Assembly (NCBI GenBank): GCA_021789975.1
Contig: JAJYIT010000004.1
Coordinates: 1 to 64,000, forward strand
DNA: 64,000 nucleotides
Direction: 5' to 3'
Source: Bacteroidota bacterium
Lineage (GTDB): Bacteria; Bacteroidota; Ignavibacteria; Kryptoniales; JAKASW01
The position numbers and the translations under genes were made by a program. The notes beneath the pieces are model-generated. The model saw nothing but the letters and a program-made list of their open reading frames with translations, did not search any database and had not been told where the DNA came from. Each line of letters starts with the position of its first letter. Positions within the stretch are counted from its first letter, which is position 1. This document shows, in pieces, positions 36,985 to 48,004 of the stretch.

Positions 36985-39900
36985 AAAACTCGTAGACCAG
37001 CTCCTGGACCTCGGCACACTCAACAAGACCATCAAGCTGATCCGGGAAAACAGAAGCGCAAGACTCCACTCAGTCAGTGCGCCGTTTATGACACTTGTTA
37101 TGGCGCGCCACCTGAAGTTGGGAAATTCTGCCGTCCTTCTGGTCATCGACGATAGCGAGGTAAGCGAGAGAATTCAATCAGACTTCGAAGTACTTTCGAG
37201 TTCGGCACCCATAAGTCTCATCACCGAAGACCAGCCGAACTTGTCCGGACTCTTTTCTTTCTACTCGGGCGAAAAGAATCTTTACATTTCAGACTATGCT
37301 ACTCTTTTCACTAAAATGCCAGCTCAGGAGTCGCTCAAGGCTACTGCCGTTATGATCCGACCGCAGATAGAGATCGATCATGATGAACTAGTAAGCAAGT
37401 TGGCCAAATACGGTTACCAGCGAAAAGACTATGTTGAGGAGGTGGGAGATTTCTCGGTACGTGGGAGTATCGTCGACTTGTTCCCGGAGTCGAGTGAGAA
37501 TCCGCTACGGATAGATTTCTTCGGAGATAATGTAGAGACGATCCGAATATTCGACCCGATAACTCAGCGCTCGATTCAAACGATTGGATCGTTTACGCTT
37601 CTTCCGTTCTCCAATTCCAACAAAAACGAGATTGCATTTGCGGATCAGATTCCCGAAGGTGCGACCGTTTTCTTTTACGAACCTGGAGCGATCCCCAGGG
37701 ACCTATCTTCCGGTTTCAAACGTTTCGCCGATGCGATTTCAGCGAAAGCAAAGCTGATATACTGGAAGTCGATTGAACGGCGTGAGACAGACCACGATGT
37801 CAATGTTGTCCCCCAACCGACCTTCGGCGGTAAACTGCAGCTTGCGGCAACAAAGATTGCTGAGCTTTACAACGGCGGCTATAAGTTATTAGTCGCATCC
37901 AGCACGAAGCATCTTGAAGAGAACTTTTCAAATCTGCTGGCAGAATTCGATGAACTGAACGGCACTCTATTGCGGCAAGAAGTCAGGCTCATCCAGGCAC
38001 CTCTTTCAGGCGGGTTCATCCTCCCTGATGACAAGTTTGCACTTCTCACAGAACATGAGATCTTCGGTCGACGTTCGCCGCTTATCTCACGGAAGGAGAA
38101 AGCTAAGAAGTTTGTCGGGCTCCTCCGCCGGGATCTGAGTTCTCTACGGAAAGGCGACTATGTGGTTCATGAAGACCACGGGATCGGCCGATTCCTGGGT
38201 CTGCAGAAATTGAAGATTATAGACAGCGTACAGGAGTGCGTGAAGGTCGAGTATGCCGAAGGAGACATCCTCTATGTAAACATCGACTACGTCGGAAAAC
38301 TTCAGCGCTACGCTTCCGAAGATGGCTTCACGCCGAAGCTCTCGAAGCTTGGCGGACCTGAGTGGCAGCTTATGAAGAATCGCGCCAAAGGTAAGTTGAA
38401 GGACATAGCGAAAGATCTCATCAAGCTGTACGCCGACAGGAAGAAATCGAAAGGGATATCCTTCCAGAGGGATAGCATATGGCAGCACGAACTTGAAGCC
38501 TCTTTCATCTATGAGGACACAGCGGACCAACTCCGCGCGACATCCGAAATAAAGAAAGACATGGAGACAGAAAGCCCGATGGACCGGCTCCTCTGTGGAG
38601 ATGTCGGATTCGGGAAAACGGAGGTTGCTGTGCGTGCGGCTTTCAAGGCGGTGATGAGCGGGAAGCAGGTTGCAGTGCTTGTCCCGACTACAATACTTGC
38701 TGAACAACATTACAATACTTTCCGAGATCGTCTTGCCGATTACGCCGCAAGAGTCGAGGTTCTTTCTCGCTTCAAGAAAAAGACGGAGCAAAGGGAGACA
38801 CTTGAACGGTTGGCCGAAGGAAAAGTGGATATAGTGATCGGAACACACAGGCTTTTGTCCAAAGATGTAAAATTCCACGACCTCGGCCTTCTTGTCGTCG
38901 ACGAGGAGCACCGTTTTGGAGTCCTTGCTAAAGAAAAGATCAGGCAGCTCAAAGCGAACGTTGACACACTTTACATGACTGCAACTCCAATTCCGCGCAC
39001 ACTATACATGTCACTTTCATCTGCGATGGACATCTCGATCCTACAGACGCCTCCTGCAAACCGACTCCCGATCGACACATACATCGTAAATTTTGACGGA
39101 AAACTTCTTCAGGGAGTTATTGAGCGTGAGCTCGGCCGCGGAGGACAGGTGTTCTTTGTGAGTGACGCGGTCAAGGATTTAAGCAAGCTTGCCGACTTTG
39201 TGCGACGAAGGGTCCCGGACGCCAGAGTGGGTATTGTCCATGGTCAACTGAAGGCCCCGGAAATTGAGCGTACGATGGTACACTTTCTCGAAAAGAAACT
39301 CAATGTCCTCATTGCGACGAAGATCATCGAATCAGGAATTGACATTCCTTCAGTCAACACGCTCATCGTGAATAACGCCGACCGGTTCGGGCTTGCAGAA
39401 CTCTATCAGCTTCGTGGGCGGATAGGCAGGTCGAATGTGCAGGCCCACGCTTACCTCATCTCAAAGCCATTCTCCAATCTCACAAGGGATGCAGCGCGGA
39501 GGTTGACCGCGATAGAAGAATTCAGCGAGTTAGGATCAGGCTTCAATCTCGCGATGCGCGACCTGGAAATTAGAGGCGCAGGCAATGTACTCGGACGCGA
39601 GCAGAGCGGGTTCATTAACAATCTCGGTTTCGAAATGTATAACAAGGTTCTGGAAGAGGCAGTCGAAGAGGCGAAGTTCGAGGAAAACTTAACCGATCAG
39701 CTCGATTCCCTGACTCGTAGGAAAGTTGAACCGCGCGTGACTGTGGACGTCGATGCTTTTATTCCTGACGACTTTGTCACCGCTGACGCCGACCGGTTCG
39801 ACTTTTACAAAAGATTGTCGCGGGCCGGGTCAACCACCGCAATAGACGATCTCCGTGAGGAGATGAAAGACAGGTTCGGCGCTTTGCCGGAACCTGCCGA

Positions 39901-40198
39901 TAACTTATTCAGGTTAATAAAGGTTAAGATTACTCTCGAGCGCTTGAGGATACCCAAACTTGAAGAGCACGAAAAATTGATATCCATCTTTCTTCCGGCA
40001 GATGACCAGGATTTCTACAAAGAAATTTTTCCTCAGATGATGAATGCGCTGGACCGGATTAGCGACATCAAGCACCGCGTGACGCAGGAGAATGGAAGTG
40101 CGAAGGTAGAGATAACTTTCCTGCCGGGTCCAGGTGATGGTCAACCGGGCAAGATGGATCGGCTTGAGCGGCTGATAGATGTGATGAAAGTGGTGTGA
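36959..40198 (+). CDS. mfd: Transcription-repair coupling factor
   Basis: CarD-like RID (GDYVVHEDHGIGRFLGL), LLCGDVGFGKTEVAVRAAFKAV, DEEHRFGV, MTATPIPRTLYMSL, QLRGRIGRS. Start 36947 or 36959, overlapping murQ. Confidence 0.96.
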   Translation: MPPVSLSSEKLVDQLLDLGTLNKTIKLIRENRSARLHSVSAPFMTLVMARHLKLGNSAVLLVIDDSEVSERIQSDFEVLSSSAPISLITEDQPNLSGLFSFYSGEKNLYISDYATLFTKMPAQESLKATAVMIRPQIEIDHDELVSKLAKYGYQRKDYVEEVGDFSVRGSIVDLFPESSENPLRIDFFGDNVETIRIFDPITQRSIQTIGSFTLLPFSNSNKNEIAFADQIPEGATVFFYEPGAIPRDLSSGFKRFADAISAKAKLIYWKSIERRETDHDVNVVPQPTFGGKLQLAATKIAELYNGGYKLLVASSTKHLEENFSNLLAEFDELNGTLLRQEVRLIQAPLSGGFILPDDKFALLTEHEIFGRRSPLISRKEKAKKFVGLLRRDLSSLRKGDYVVHEDHGIGRFLGLQKLKIIDSVQECVKVEYAEGDILYVNIDYVGKLQRYASEDGFTPKLSKLGGPEWQLMKNRAKGKLKDIAKDLIKLYADRKKSKGISFQRDSIWQHELEASFIYEDTADQLRATSEIKKDMETESPMDRLLCGDVGFGKTEVAVRAAFKAVMSGKQVAVLVPTTILAEQHYNTFRDRLADYAARVEVLSRFKKKTEQRETLERLAEGKVDIVIGTHRLLSKDVKFHDLGLLVVDEEHRFGVLAKEKIRQLKANVDTLYMTATPIPRTLYMSLSSAMDISILQTPPANRLPIDTYIVNFDGKLLQGVIERELGRGGQVFFVSDAVKDLSKLADFVRRRVPDARVGIVHGQLKAPEIERTMVHFLEKKLNVLIATKIIESGIDIPSVNTLIVNNADRFGLAELYQLRGRIGRSNVQAHAYLISKPFSNLTRDAARRLTAIEEFSELGSGFNLAMRDLEIRGAGNVLGREQSGFINNLGFEMYNKVLEEAVEEAKFEENLTDQLDSLTRRKVEPRVTVDVDAFIPDDFVTADADRFDFYKRLSRAGSTTAIDDLREEMKDRFGALPEPADNLFRLIKVKITLERLRIPKLEEHEKLISIFLPADDQDFYKEIFPQMMNALDRISDIKHRVTQENGSAKVEITFLPGPGDGQPGKMDRLERLIDVMKVV

Positions 40199-40296
40199 AA
40201 GCTATACGATTACCGTACATAGGTTGGAAACAGGGCGTCTGTGAAGCAAATCTAAGGGGAGCGGAGGATCTCAACTCATGAGAAAGGTAGGAACAA

Positions 40297-40521
40297 ATAA
40301 GCTTAGAACAAATTGAGGACGAAGCTCTCCAACTTTCGGAAAGAGATCGTGCGAAGCTCGCAAGGAAGCTATTGCTGAGTCTTGACACACTTTCTGAGAG
40401 CAAGATAGCGGATGACTGGTTAATAGAGGCCCGGCGTCGCGCAAGGGAACTCGACGCGGGGACTGTCCAACCTATTTCCGCTGAAGAGGTCAGACGTAAG
40501 GCTCAGGCTTTACTACGATAA
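40297..40521 (+). pseudogene. Addiction-module antitoxin (PF09720/TIGR02574-like) with ATA in the start position
   Basis: ISLEQIEDEALQLSERDRAKLARKLLLSLDTLSESKIADDWLIEARRRARELDAGTVQPISAEEVRRKAQALLR*; in-frame TAG lies just upstream. Not in the supplied ORF track. Confidence 0.75.
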
Positions 40522-40719
40522 GCTACTTATTCCACTAAACAGCCGAGGCTGAGCATCTTGAATCAGTTGCATTCTACGAGCTGAAGGGAGCCAGGGCTTG
40601 GTGCGGCTTACCTGGCGGAGTGCGAGAACGTGATGAGCCATGTATGCGAGGGACCGGATCGATATCCAATAGAAAAAAACGAACTGAGCAGAGATCACCA
40701 GCTCATTTTGAACAGCTAA
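40518..40719 (+). pseudogene. RelE/ParE-type toxin remnant (premature stop plus frameshift)
   Basis: ISYLFH*TAEAEHLESVAFYELKGAR then +1 shift to GLGAAYLAECENVMSHVCEGPDRYPIEKNELSRDHQLILNS*; overlaps the antitoxin stop. Confidence 0.7.
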
Positions 40720-40895
40720 TATCTGGTTTCTCGTGCAAACATCTGTGCGAGGGTCTGGGCTTGACGTTCCAGGATTTGAGCGGGAGACAACATCATGGAG
40801 CGCCACTTAATCTTGCCGTGCCACCTCTTGGAGAAACGTTTCGCTAGCGATTTCCTGCTCGCGGATTTCAGTAGTCCGTCTTTGTTGATATCCGG

Positions 40896-42057
40896 GTGGA
40901 ATCGTACCAGTACCCGATGGGAGAAGACGGTGCCATAAAGAAGCTGCTGGAGGCATCTCTGGAAGGTATGCCGGAAGCTGAGCTTACCGAGCATCTTGAC
41001 TACGATAAATACTCTCCGTAATGCAAGAACAGTGCCAACAGCAAAAACGGTAAGAGTCGTATGACGATGCGCAATGACAACGGAGAATTGCACCTGATGG
41101 TGCCGCGGGATCGGAACGGAAGCTTCGATCCGGTAATCGTGAAGAAATACTAGAGGACACTTGGCTTAATCGGAGATAAAATCATCTCGATGTACGCGAA
41201 AGGAATTACCACCAGAGATATACAGTCTCACGTTCAGGAGGTGTATGGTCTTGAAATAAGTCCGGCTCTGGTATCCCAGATAACCGGCAAGATCATCGGG
41301 CTGGCTAAGGAGTGGCACAACCGGCCACTGGGGGCGGTCTATCCAATTGTGTTCTTTGTTGCCATCCACTACAAAGTCCATGATGACGGAAAAGTCGTGA
41401 GCAAAGCTGCGTATACGACCCTGGCGGTGGACATAACAGGCAAGAAGGACTTGCTCGGCCTATGGGTCTCCGAAGCCGAAGGAGCGAACCTCTGGCTGGC
41501 CGTCATGACCGGACTAAAGAACCGTGGGGTGCAGGATATCCTTATCGCCTGCGTCGATGAGTTGAAGAATTTTCCGGAAGCAATAAATACTGTTTTCCCG
41601 AAAACGGAGAACCAGCTTTGTGTTATCCACCTCATCCGCACCGCGCTGAAGTACATCGCCTCCAAGGATCAGAATGCCTTCATGAAGAACCTCAGGGCAG
41701 TGGACAATGCCCCGACCGAAGAAGCCGCCCGGGTGGCTCTCGATAAGCTCGAAGAAGTCTGCGGGAAGAAGTACTCCCTATCCATAAAGGTCTGGAAATA
41801 GAACTGGGAACACGCCTCCACCTTTTTCAAGTACCCTGAAGAACTCCGGAGGATGATCTACACGACCAACGCCGTAGAGGCTCTACATCGCCAGTTCAGA
41901 AAAGTCACGAAGGCCAAATCCATTTTCCCCAACGATGATGCTCTTAAAAAATGCTCTTCCTCGCTTACAGGGACATATCCAAGAAATGGATCAAGCCCCT
42001 CCAAAACTGGCCCATTGTTCTTTCTCATCTCTCAATTATCTTTGCCGACAGATTAAA
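40896..42057 (+). mobile_element. IS256 (Mutator)-family transposase pseudogene
   Basis: EAELTEHLDYDKY, LMVPRDRNGSFDPVIVKKY, DKIISMYAKGITTRDIQSHVQEVYGLEISPALVSQIT, GLWVSEAEGANLWLAVMTGLKNRGVQDILIACVDELKNFPEAI, MIYTTNAVEALHRQFRK. Stops at 41019, 41151, 41799 in one frame and a frameshift near the A-run at about 41945. Confidence 0.88.
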
Positions 42058-42172
42058 CGATGTCCTCTGAGACAGAAAATCCATTTACACAAATTTTCTT
42101 ACGAACTCGAAATTTTCTGTCATGGTCTTTCGCATTATAGGTCGGCACATTTCGAGATTCTTCAGCTCCCCG

Positions 42173-42751
42173 CTAGAAAAGCATTTGCTCAGGCGGCGGA
42201 TAAAGCACCCTCGTACCTTCTACAACTGCAAACTGTGTGAGCTTGTGAGGTGAAACTTTATCAGCGCCCATGATATGTAGCACGATCACTCCGTGCTCCA
42301 GTAGAGAATCTGAAACAAGCGACCTGTGGCAGCGCCATGGCACAGCCTCGGCACACATGATTGCCGTCCTGCTTCTCCGCGACAACTCTATCAAATAGGT
42401 TATAGCCTGTTCAAACATTTCAGTTTGCATGTAATCAGCGAATCCCCTGAAGCTCGCGTTTCGCCAGCCGAGATTTATGGAATCTTTTCGTGCGTGCCTT
42501 AGGCCGCCGAGCGAAGGTTGATGGAGGTAATCGATTGCTGCCGACCTGAGCGATCCACGAAGAAATTCGGAGGCGAACTGTGGATTATGTTTTGATTTCG
42601 GGATGGCTCGAATATCCACCAAGAGCTTTACTCCGTTTTCTTTCAGGAGTGAGATAAGCTCGCCTATTTGCCTGGTGGAATGCCCAATCGTGTAGATTTT
42701 AAGCCAGGATTGTTTTTCGTTTACCTTGTCGGTATCGGGAACTTGAGTCAT
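42173..42751 (-). CDS. DUF488 family protein
   Basis: IYTIGHSTRQIGELISLLKENGVKLLVDIRAIPKSKHNPQF…LGGLR, MCAEAVPWRCHRSLVSDSLLEHGVIVLHI. Confidence 0.93.
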   Translation of the reverse strand: MTQVPDTDKVNEKQSWLKIYTIGHSTRQIGELISLLKENGVKLLVDIRAIPKSKHNPQFASEFLRGSLRSAAIDYLHQPSLGGLRHARKDSINLGWRNASFRGFADYMQTEMFEQAITYLIELSRRSRTAIMCAEAVPWRCHRSLVSDSLLEHGVIVLHIMGADKVSPHKLTQFAVVEGTRVLYPPPEQMLF

Positions 42752-43083
42752 TTTTCCTTCACTCCGTTTATGTTATCTTAATATCGTCTCATAAAGTTCC
42801 GCCAAATAATCTTCGGGATAGACTTAACCAAGGAGTTGAAAATGGACTTGATGAGCAGGTTTGCTTTTGATGCCGAGATGGCGACTATCCGTGGAATCTC
42901 CATCGCCATTTGTTGATCGAACAAAGACAGAATAGATACTGATCACGATTTCTAGTAGCTCATTTCAAAGGAGCATGTTTACTAGACTTCTGTAGAGATA
43001 CGAATGCGAAGCCTTTCGGGGAAGGAGTTTACGAACGCACCACTGCCGAAAAGGGTTGAAATCACTAAATCATAAGAAAAGTA

Positions 43084-44904
43084 TTGAGAGACTATAAGCT
43101 AAGAAATATTGCCATAATTGCACACGTTGACCATGGGAAGACAACGCTGGTCGATTTCATGCTGAAACAAACGGGAACCTTCCGTGAAAACCAGAACATG
43201 GGTACACGTATTCTGGATTCCAACGATCTTGAGCGCGAGAAAGGAATAACAATTCTCGCCAAGAATGCTTCAGTAAGGTATAAAGATGTCAAGATAAACA
43301 TTGTAGATACGCCAGGCCACTCGGATTTCGGCGGTGAAGTTGAAAGGACGCTGATGATGGTTGACGGTGTCCTCCTTTTGGTGGATGCAGCCGAAGGACC
43401 GTTGCCACAGACAAAGTTCGTTCTTCGAAAAGCACTCGAGCTCAACCTAAGACCGGTTGTAGTCATTAACAAAATTGACAGGAAGGATGCCAGGCCGGCC
43501 GAGGTCCTCAACGAGATTTATGACCTGTTTATTTCGCTCGGCGCGAACGACGAGCAGATAGACTTCCCTGTGATATACACAATCGCAAAGCAAGGAATCG
43601 CGAAGCGTTCACTCGAGGAAGAAAGTCACGACCTCTCTCCTCTTTTTGAGACGATCCTGAAGCAGATCCCCGAACCTCCTGCCGACGCTGATTTGCCTTT
43701 TCAGATGCTCGTTATGAACATCGAATACAACGATTATATCGGTCGTCTCGGAATAGGCAGAATATTCCGAGGGACAATTAAGGACGGAGCTCCGATGCGG
43801 GTGGTCCATAAGGACGGCAAAGTAGAAGATGCACGCATCACGAAGATCTACACCTTCGAAGGTCTTAAGAGAGACGAAGCGATTGAGGCAAGTGCAGGCG
43901 AGATAATAGCTCTTGCCGGAATGGAAGATGTCGACATTGGAGAGACCATCTGCGACCCGGCCGATGTGACGCCGCTGCCGTTCGTCAACATCGAGGAGCC
44001 GACGCTTTCGATGAACTTTGTCGTCAACAATTCACCCTTCGCAGGCAAAGAGGGGAAGTACGTTACCACGAGAAACCTTGCCGAGCGCTTGATGCGTGAG
44101 CTGCGGGCTAATGTCAGCTTGCGTGTGGAGCCGGGAGACACGCCGGATGTATTCAAAGTCAGCGGACGTGGCGAGCTTCATCTTGCCATTCTCATCGAAA
44201 CCATGCGGAGAGAAGGTTACGAATTCCAGGTCGGCAAACCTCAGGTGATTTACAAGACGGTCGGCGGTGAGCTCCGTGAGCCGGTCGAACAGGTTATCAT
44301 AGATGTGCCCGACGAGTACGTGGGTACGGTGATCGACAACCTTAGTCGCCGAAAAGGCGAAATGAAGAACCTCAGCCCGAGTCACGGAAATACCAGACTC
44401 GAGTTCATCGTCCCGGCCAGAGGCTTGATCGGGTTCAGGACCGAATTCCTCACGCAGACTAAAGGGACCGGGATCCTTCATCACAACTTCCACGGGTATG
44501 AAGCATACAAAGGAGAGATTGAAGGACGGAACAAAGGAGCCGTGGTGGCGCTGGAAACCGGAACTGCGGTGGCATATGCAATGTGGAAGCTCGGAGAGAG
44601 AATGTCATTCTTCATTGAGCCCGGCACACAAGTTTACGCAGGCATGATCGTCGGCGAGAATGCGAGAGACGACGTGATCGTCGCGAACGTGTGCAAGACA
44701 AAGCATCTGACGAACATGCGCGCGTCGACCGCCGACGAGGCGATTCGCCTCGAACCACCGATCCCGATGACTGTAGAGAGAGCTATTGAATGGATAAATG
44801 ACGATGAGTATGTTGAGTTCACACCTAAGTCAGTCAGATTGCGAAAGACGATCCTCGACCATGATGAGCGGTATAAAGCGAGAAAAAGGACCGCGGTAGG
44901 GTAA
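43084..44904 (+). CDS. typA: Translational GTPase TypA/BipA
   Basis: [87 protein letters not shown] start. Confidence 0.97.
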   Translation: MRDYKLRNIAIIAHVDHGKTTLVDFMLKQTGTFRENQNMGTRILDSNDLEREKGITILAKNASVRYKDVKINIVDTPGHSDFGGEVERTLMMVDGVLLLVDAAEGPLPQTKFVLRKALELNLRPVVVINKIDRKDARPAEVLNEIYDLFISLGANDEQIDFPVIYTIAKQGIAKRSLEEESHDLSPLFETILKQIPEPPADADLPFQMLVMNIEYNDYIGRLGIGRIFRGTIKDGAPMRVVHKDGKVEDARITKIYTFEGLKRDEAIEASAGEIIALAGMEDVDIGETICDPADVTPLPFVNIEEPTLSMNFVVNNSPFAGKEGKYVTTRNLAERLMRELRANVSLRVEPGDTPDVFKVSGRGELHLAILIETMRREGYEFQVGKPQVIYKTVGGELREPVEQVIIDVPDEYVGTVIDNLSRRKGEMKNLSPSHGNTRLEFIVPARGLIGFRTEFLTQTKGTGILHHNFHGYEAYKGEIEGRNKGAVVALETGTAVAYAMWKLGERMSFFIEPGTQVYAGMIVGENARDDVIVANVCKTKHLTNMRASTADEAIRLEPPIPMTVERAIEWINDDEYVEFTPKSVRLRKTILDHDERYKARKRTAVG

Positions 44905-45028
44905 GAAAGCTCTCGGGCGCTTCGCGCCTTCGCACGGTTGAGGGTTTCTCCCCTTCCTTGATTTTAGAACCCTCCAAACCTATATTTTCAGGCAATATTC
45001 ACCAAACACCAAGATTTTACGGGAGATT

Positions 45029-45589
45029 ATGGCTACAACTTCAGATTTCAGGCCAGGTTTAACAATTCGCTACAACAATGACCTCTGGACGATTGTCGAA
45101 TTCCAGCATGTCAATCCGGGAAACTGGCGAGCATTTGTCCGCGCTAAGATGAAGAACATCAAAACCGGCCAGGTGATCGAGAATCGTTTCCGAGCAGGTC
45201 AGGACGTCGACGTTGTCAGGATTGAACAGCGTGCATACCAATACCTTTATCGCGACGGCGATATGTTTGTCTTCATGGAGAATGATACCTTCGAGCAGAT
45301 TCAGGTCCCCGAAGAAGTTGTGGGTGAAGGAAGTGATTTGCTGAAAGAAAACGAGACAGTTCAGATCTTCTTCAACGGAACTGAGATTACCGCGGTTGAG
45401 ATACCTATTTTCGTCAGCCTGCGCGTGGTCGAAACCGAGCCGGGACTGAAGGGTGATAGTGTGAACAACGTCATGAAGGCCGCAAAGCTTGAGACCGGAG
45501 CAACAGTGAATGTTCCTTTATTCGTCAATGAAGGAGATATGTTGAAAATTGATACGCGAACCGCTTCTTATGTGGAACGCGTAAAATAG
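45029..45589 (+). CDS. efp: Elongation factor P
   Basis: [53 protein letters not shown]-terminal [25 protein letters not shown]. Confidence 0.96.
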   Translation: MATTSDFRPGLTIRYNNDLWTIVEFQHVNPGNWRAFVRAKMKNIKTGQVIENRFRAGQDVDVVRIEQRAYQYLYRDGDMFVFMENDTFEQIQVPEEVVGEGSDLLKENETVQIFFNGTEITAVEIPIFVSLRVVETEPGLKGDSVNNVMKAAKLETGATVNVPLFVNEGDMLKIDTRTASYVERVK

Positions 45590-45599
45590 ATTGCCCCTA

Positions 45600-45639
45600 C
45601 CCGACTAAGTCGGGATCTCGACCCGAAGAGACTGGGTCG
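45600..45639. repeat. Two tandem hairpins between efp and accB (CCCGACT-A-AGTCGGG; CGACCC-N9-GGGTCG)
   Basis: Direct reading: arms 45600-45614 and 45619-45624/45634-45639. Confidence 0.7.
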
Positions 45640-45678
45640 AAGAGAAATCGGCGCCCTTTCATTTTACCGGAGTCTACA

Positions 45679-46173
45679 ATGGACCTTAACTACATCAAGA
45701 AGCTCGTCAAACTGGTTGACGAAAGCGGGGTAGATGAAATAGAGATTGAGGAAGAGGGGACGAAAATCAGAATCGGCAAACATCGTCAGAACTCGAGTGC
45801 TGTGCAACCGTTCTTTCCGGTGAATATTCCACTGGCGCAGCTCTTGGCTCAACCGGCGGCAGATCAGCAAGCGAGTTCCGGCGGTGCGGTTGTTCAGTCT
45901 TCCCCTCAGCAGGCCAAAGTTGAAGAGAAGAAATACCACCAGGTTAAGTCGCCTATTGTCGGCACATTCTATCGAGCTCCTGCCCCGAATGCCGATCCCT
46001 ACGTACAGATTGGATCGACCGTGCAGCCCGGAATGGTTCTCTGCATAATTGAAGCTATGAAGCTGATGAATGAGATCGAATGTGACGTGTCAGGAAAAGT
46101 AGTCAATGTCCTGGTAGAGAACGGCCAGCCCGTGGAATACAATCAGCCGCTATTTGAAATAGAACCCGCGTGA
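45679..46173 (+). CDS. accB: Acetyl-CoA carboxylase biotin carboxyl carrier protein
   Basis: [46 protein letters not shown]. Confidence 0.96.
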   Translation: MDLNYIKKLVKLVDESGVDEIEIEEEGTKIRIGKHRQNSSAVQPFFPVNIPLAQLLAQPAADQQASSGGAVVQSSPQQAKVEEKKYHQVKSPIVGTFYRAPAPNADPYVQIGSTVQPGMVLCIIEAMKLMNEIECDVSGKVVNVLVENGQPVEYNQPLFEIEPA

Positions 46174-46177
46174 CCGC

Positions 46178-47518
46178 TTGTTCAAGAAGATCTTAATAGC
46201 CAACCGTGGTGAAATAGCACTCCGCATCATAAGGAGTTGCAAAGAACTCGGGGTGGAAACTGTAGCGGTATATTCAGAGGCTGATCGTGATTCACTCCAC
46301 GTTAAGTTTGCGGACGAGGCCGTTTGCATCGGCCCGCCACCCAGCCGCGAAAGTTATCTTAACATCCCTCGACTGATTGCTGCGGCTGAAATAACAAACT
46401 CGGATGCGATTCACCCGGGGTATGGCTTCCTCGCGGAGAATGCACAGTTCTCGGAAATCTGTGAGAGCAGCGGAATCAAATTCATCGGTCCAAGGCCCGC
46501 GATGATCACTGCTATGGGAGATAAGGCACTTGCAAAAGAAACTATGCGCAATGCCGGTATACCCGTTGTCCCGGGAAGCGATGGAATCATTGAAGATCTC
46601 GCCGAGGCAAAAAAAATGGCGGAATCCATAGGCTATCCCGTTATCATAAAGGCAACGGCTGGCGGAGGCGGCAAAGGAATGCGCCTCGCCTGGTCGCCAG
46701 ACGAGTTCGAAAGACAATTCCAGATGGCCCGCACCGAAGCCGAGGCAGCCTTCGGAAACGGGAGTGTCTATATAGAAAAGTATGTCGAACAACCGAGGCA
46801 TATAGAATTTCAGGTTCTCGGAGATCAGTACGGGGAGGTAATTCATCTCGGCGAGCGCGAGTGTTCCATCCAAAGAAGGCACCAGAAGCTGATCGAAGAA
46901 TCGCCTTCTCCGTTTATGGATGCTGAATTGCGTGAGAAGATGGGAGCTGCGGCGATCAAGGGGTCGAAAAGTGTTAAGTACGAGGGTGCCGGCACAATCG
47001 AGTTCCTGGTCGACAAGAATAGGAATTTCTATTTCATGGAGATGAACACCAGGATACAGGTTGAGCATCCGGTAACCGAGCAAGTAGTCGGACTAGATCT
47101 GGTGAGGGAACAGATCGCGGTAGCGGCCGGCGCAAAGGTGAGTAAGAAGAAACTCAGACAAGTCGGACATGCCATTGAGTGTCGCGTAAATGCAGAAGAC
47201 CCCTCGAAGGGATTTCGTCCCAACCCCGGAACGATTTCAGGTTTTCACACGCCGGGAGGCTATGGAGTGAGGACAGACACTCATGCATACGCTGGATACA
47301 CTATTCCGCCATATTATGACTCACTTATCGCAAAACAGATCGCATTTGGCGCGACAAGGGAGGAAGTTGTCGACCGGATGTACAGGGCACTCGAAGAGTT
47401 TGTCATTGAAGGAGTTGCAACTACAATTCCGTTCCACATGAAAGTAATGAAAGATGCAAGATTCAGGAAGGGAGATTTCGACACTCACTTCCTCGATTCG
47501 TTCAATTTTTCTGATTGA
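46178..47518 (+). CDS. accC: Acetyl-CoA carboxylase biotin carboxylase subunit
   Basis: [87 protein letters not shown] start. Confidence 0.97.
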   Translation: MFKKILIANRGEIALRIIRSCKELGVETVAVYSEADRDSLHVKFADEAVCIGPPPSRESYLNIPRLIAAAEITNSDAIHPGYGFLAENAQFSEICESSGIKFIGPRPAMITAMGDKALAKETMRNAGIPVVPGSDGIIEDLAEAKKMAESIGYPVIIKATAGGGGKGMRLAWSPDEFERQFQMARTEAEAAFGNGSVYIEKYVEQPRHIEFQVLGDQYGEVIHLGERECSIQRRHQKLIEESPSPFMDAELREKMGAAAIKGSKSVKYEGAGTIEFLVDKNRNFYFMEMNTRIQVEHPVTEQVVGLDLVREQIAVAAGAKVSKKKLRQVGHAIECRVNAEDPSKGFRPNPGTISGFHTPGGYGVRTDTHAYAGYTIPPYYDSLIAKQIAFGATREEVVDRMYRALEEFVIEGVATTIPFHMKVMKDARFRKGDFDTHFLDSFNFSD

Positions 47519-47529
47519 AGGAGGCTAAA

Positions 47530-47913
47530 ATGGAATTCCCAAAAGACTTGAAGTACACAAAAGATCACGAATGGATTCGCGTCGATGGGGCCGTCGGTGT
47601 AATGGGAGTAACCGATTATGCTCAAAGTGAACTTGGGGATGTCGTGTTTGTCGAACTACCCTCGGTCGGCAAGAAACTCGAACAGGGAAAGCAATTTGGT
47701 ACGATCGAAGCCGTCAAGACGGTATCCGATCTCTACGCCCCGATTAGCGGTGAAATAGTTGAAGTAAACGAGACCTTGAAAGACTCTCCTGAAGTTGTAA
47801 ACAAGGACCCGTACGTGGGAGGCTGGATGGTCAAAGTGAAAATCTCGGACAAAGCCGAGCTAAACAATCTCCTCGATTCCACAAGATACCAGGAGATGGT
47901 AGGACAGCATTGA
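47530..47913 (+). CDS. gcvH: Glycine cleavage system H protein
   Basis: YTKDHEWIRVDG, GVTDYAQSELGDVVFVELPSVGK, GTIEAVKTVSDLYAPISGEIVEVN (lipoyl Lys). Confidence 0.96.
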   Translation: MEFPKDLKYTKDHEWIRVDGAVGVMGVTDYAQSELGDVVFVELPSVGKKLEQGKQFGTIEAVKTVSDLYAPISGEIVEVNETLKDSPEVVNKDPYVGGWMVKVKISDKAELNNLLDSTRYQEMVGQH

Positions 47914-47919
47914 TAGGTC

Positions 47920-47985
47920 GCAGGGCGTAGGTCGTAGGGATTATGGTGCGCACCTATTCCTTACCACCTATGACCTACCACCTGC
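47920..47985. repeat. Inverted repeat between gcvH and gcvPA
   Basis: GCAGGgcGTAGGTCgTAGG (47920-47938) vs CCTAtGACCTACcaCCTGC (47967-47985), 28-nt loop. Confidence 0.7.
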
Positions 47986-48004
47986 TCTAAACAGGGAGTC
48001 ACAC

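Noticed and set aside
38144-38911. 255-aa antisense ORF inside mfd
   Set aside because: Shadow ORF opposite a strongly conserved gene; no domain motif.
40716-41093. 125-aa minus-strand ORF near the IS256 remnant
   Set aside because: Plus strand carries the IS256 N-terminal region and the toxin remnant; the antisense ORF has no supporting motif.
46292-47083. 263-aa antisense ORF inside accC
   Set aside because: Overlaps accC entirely; composition is that of a complement frame.
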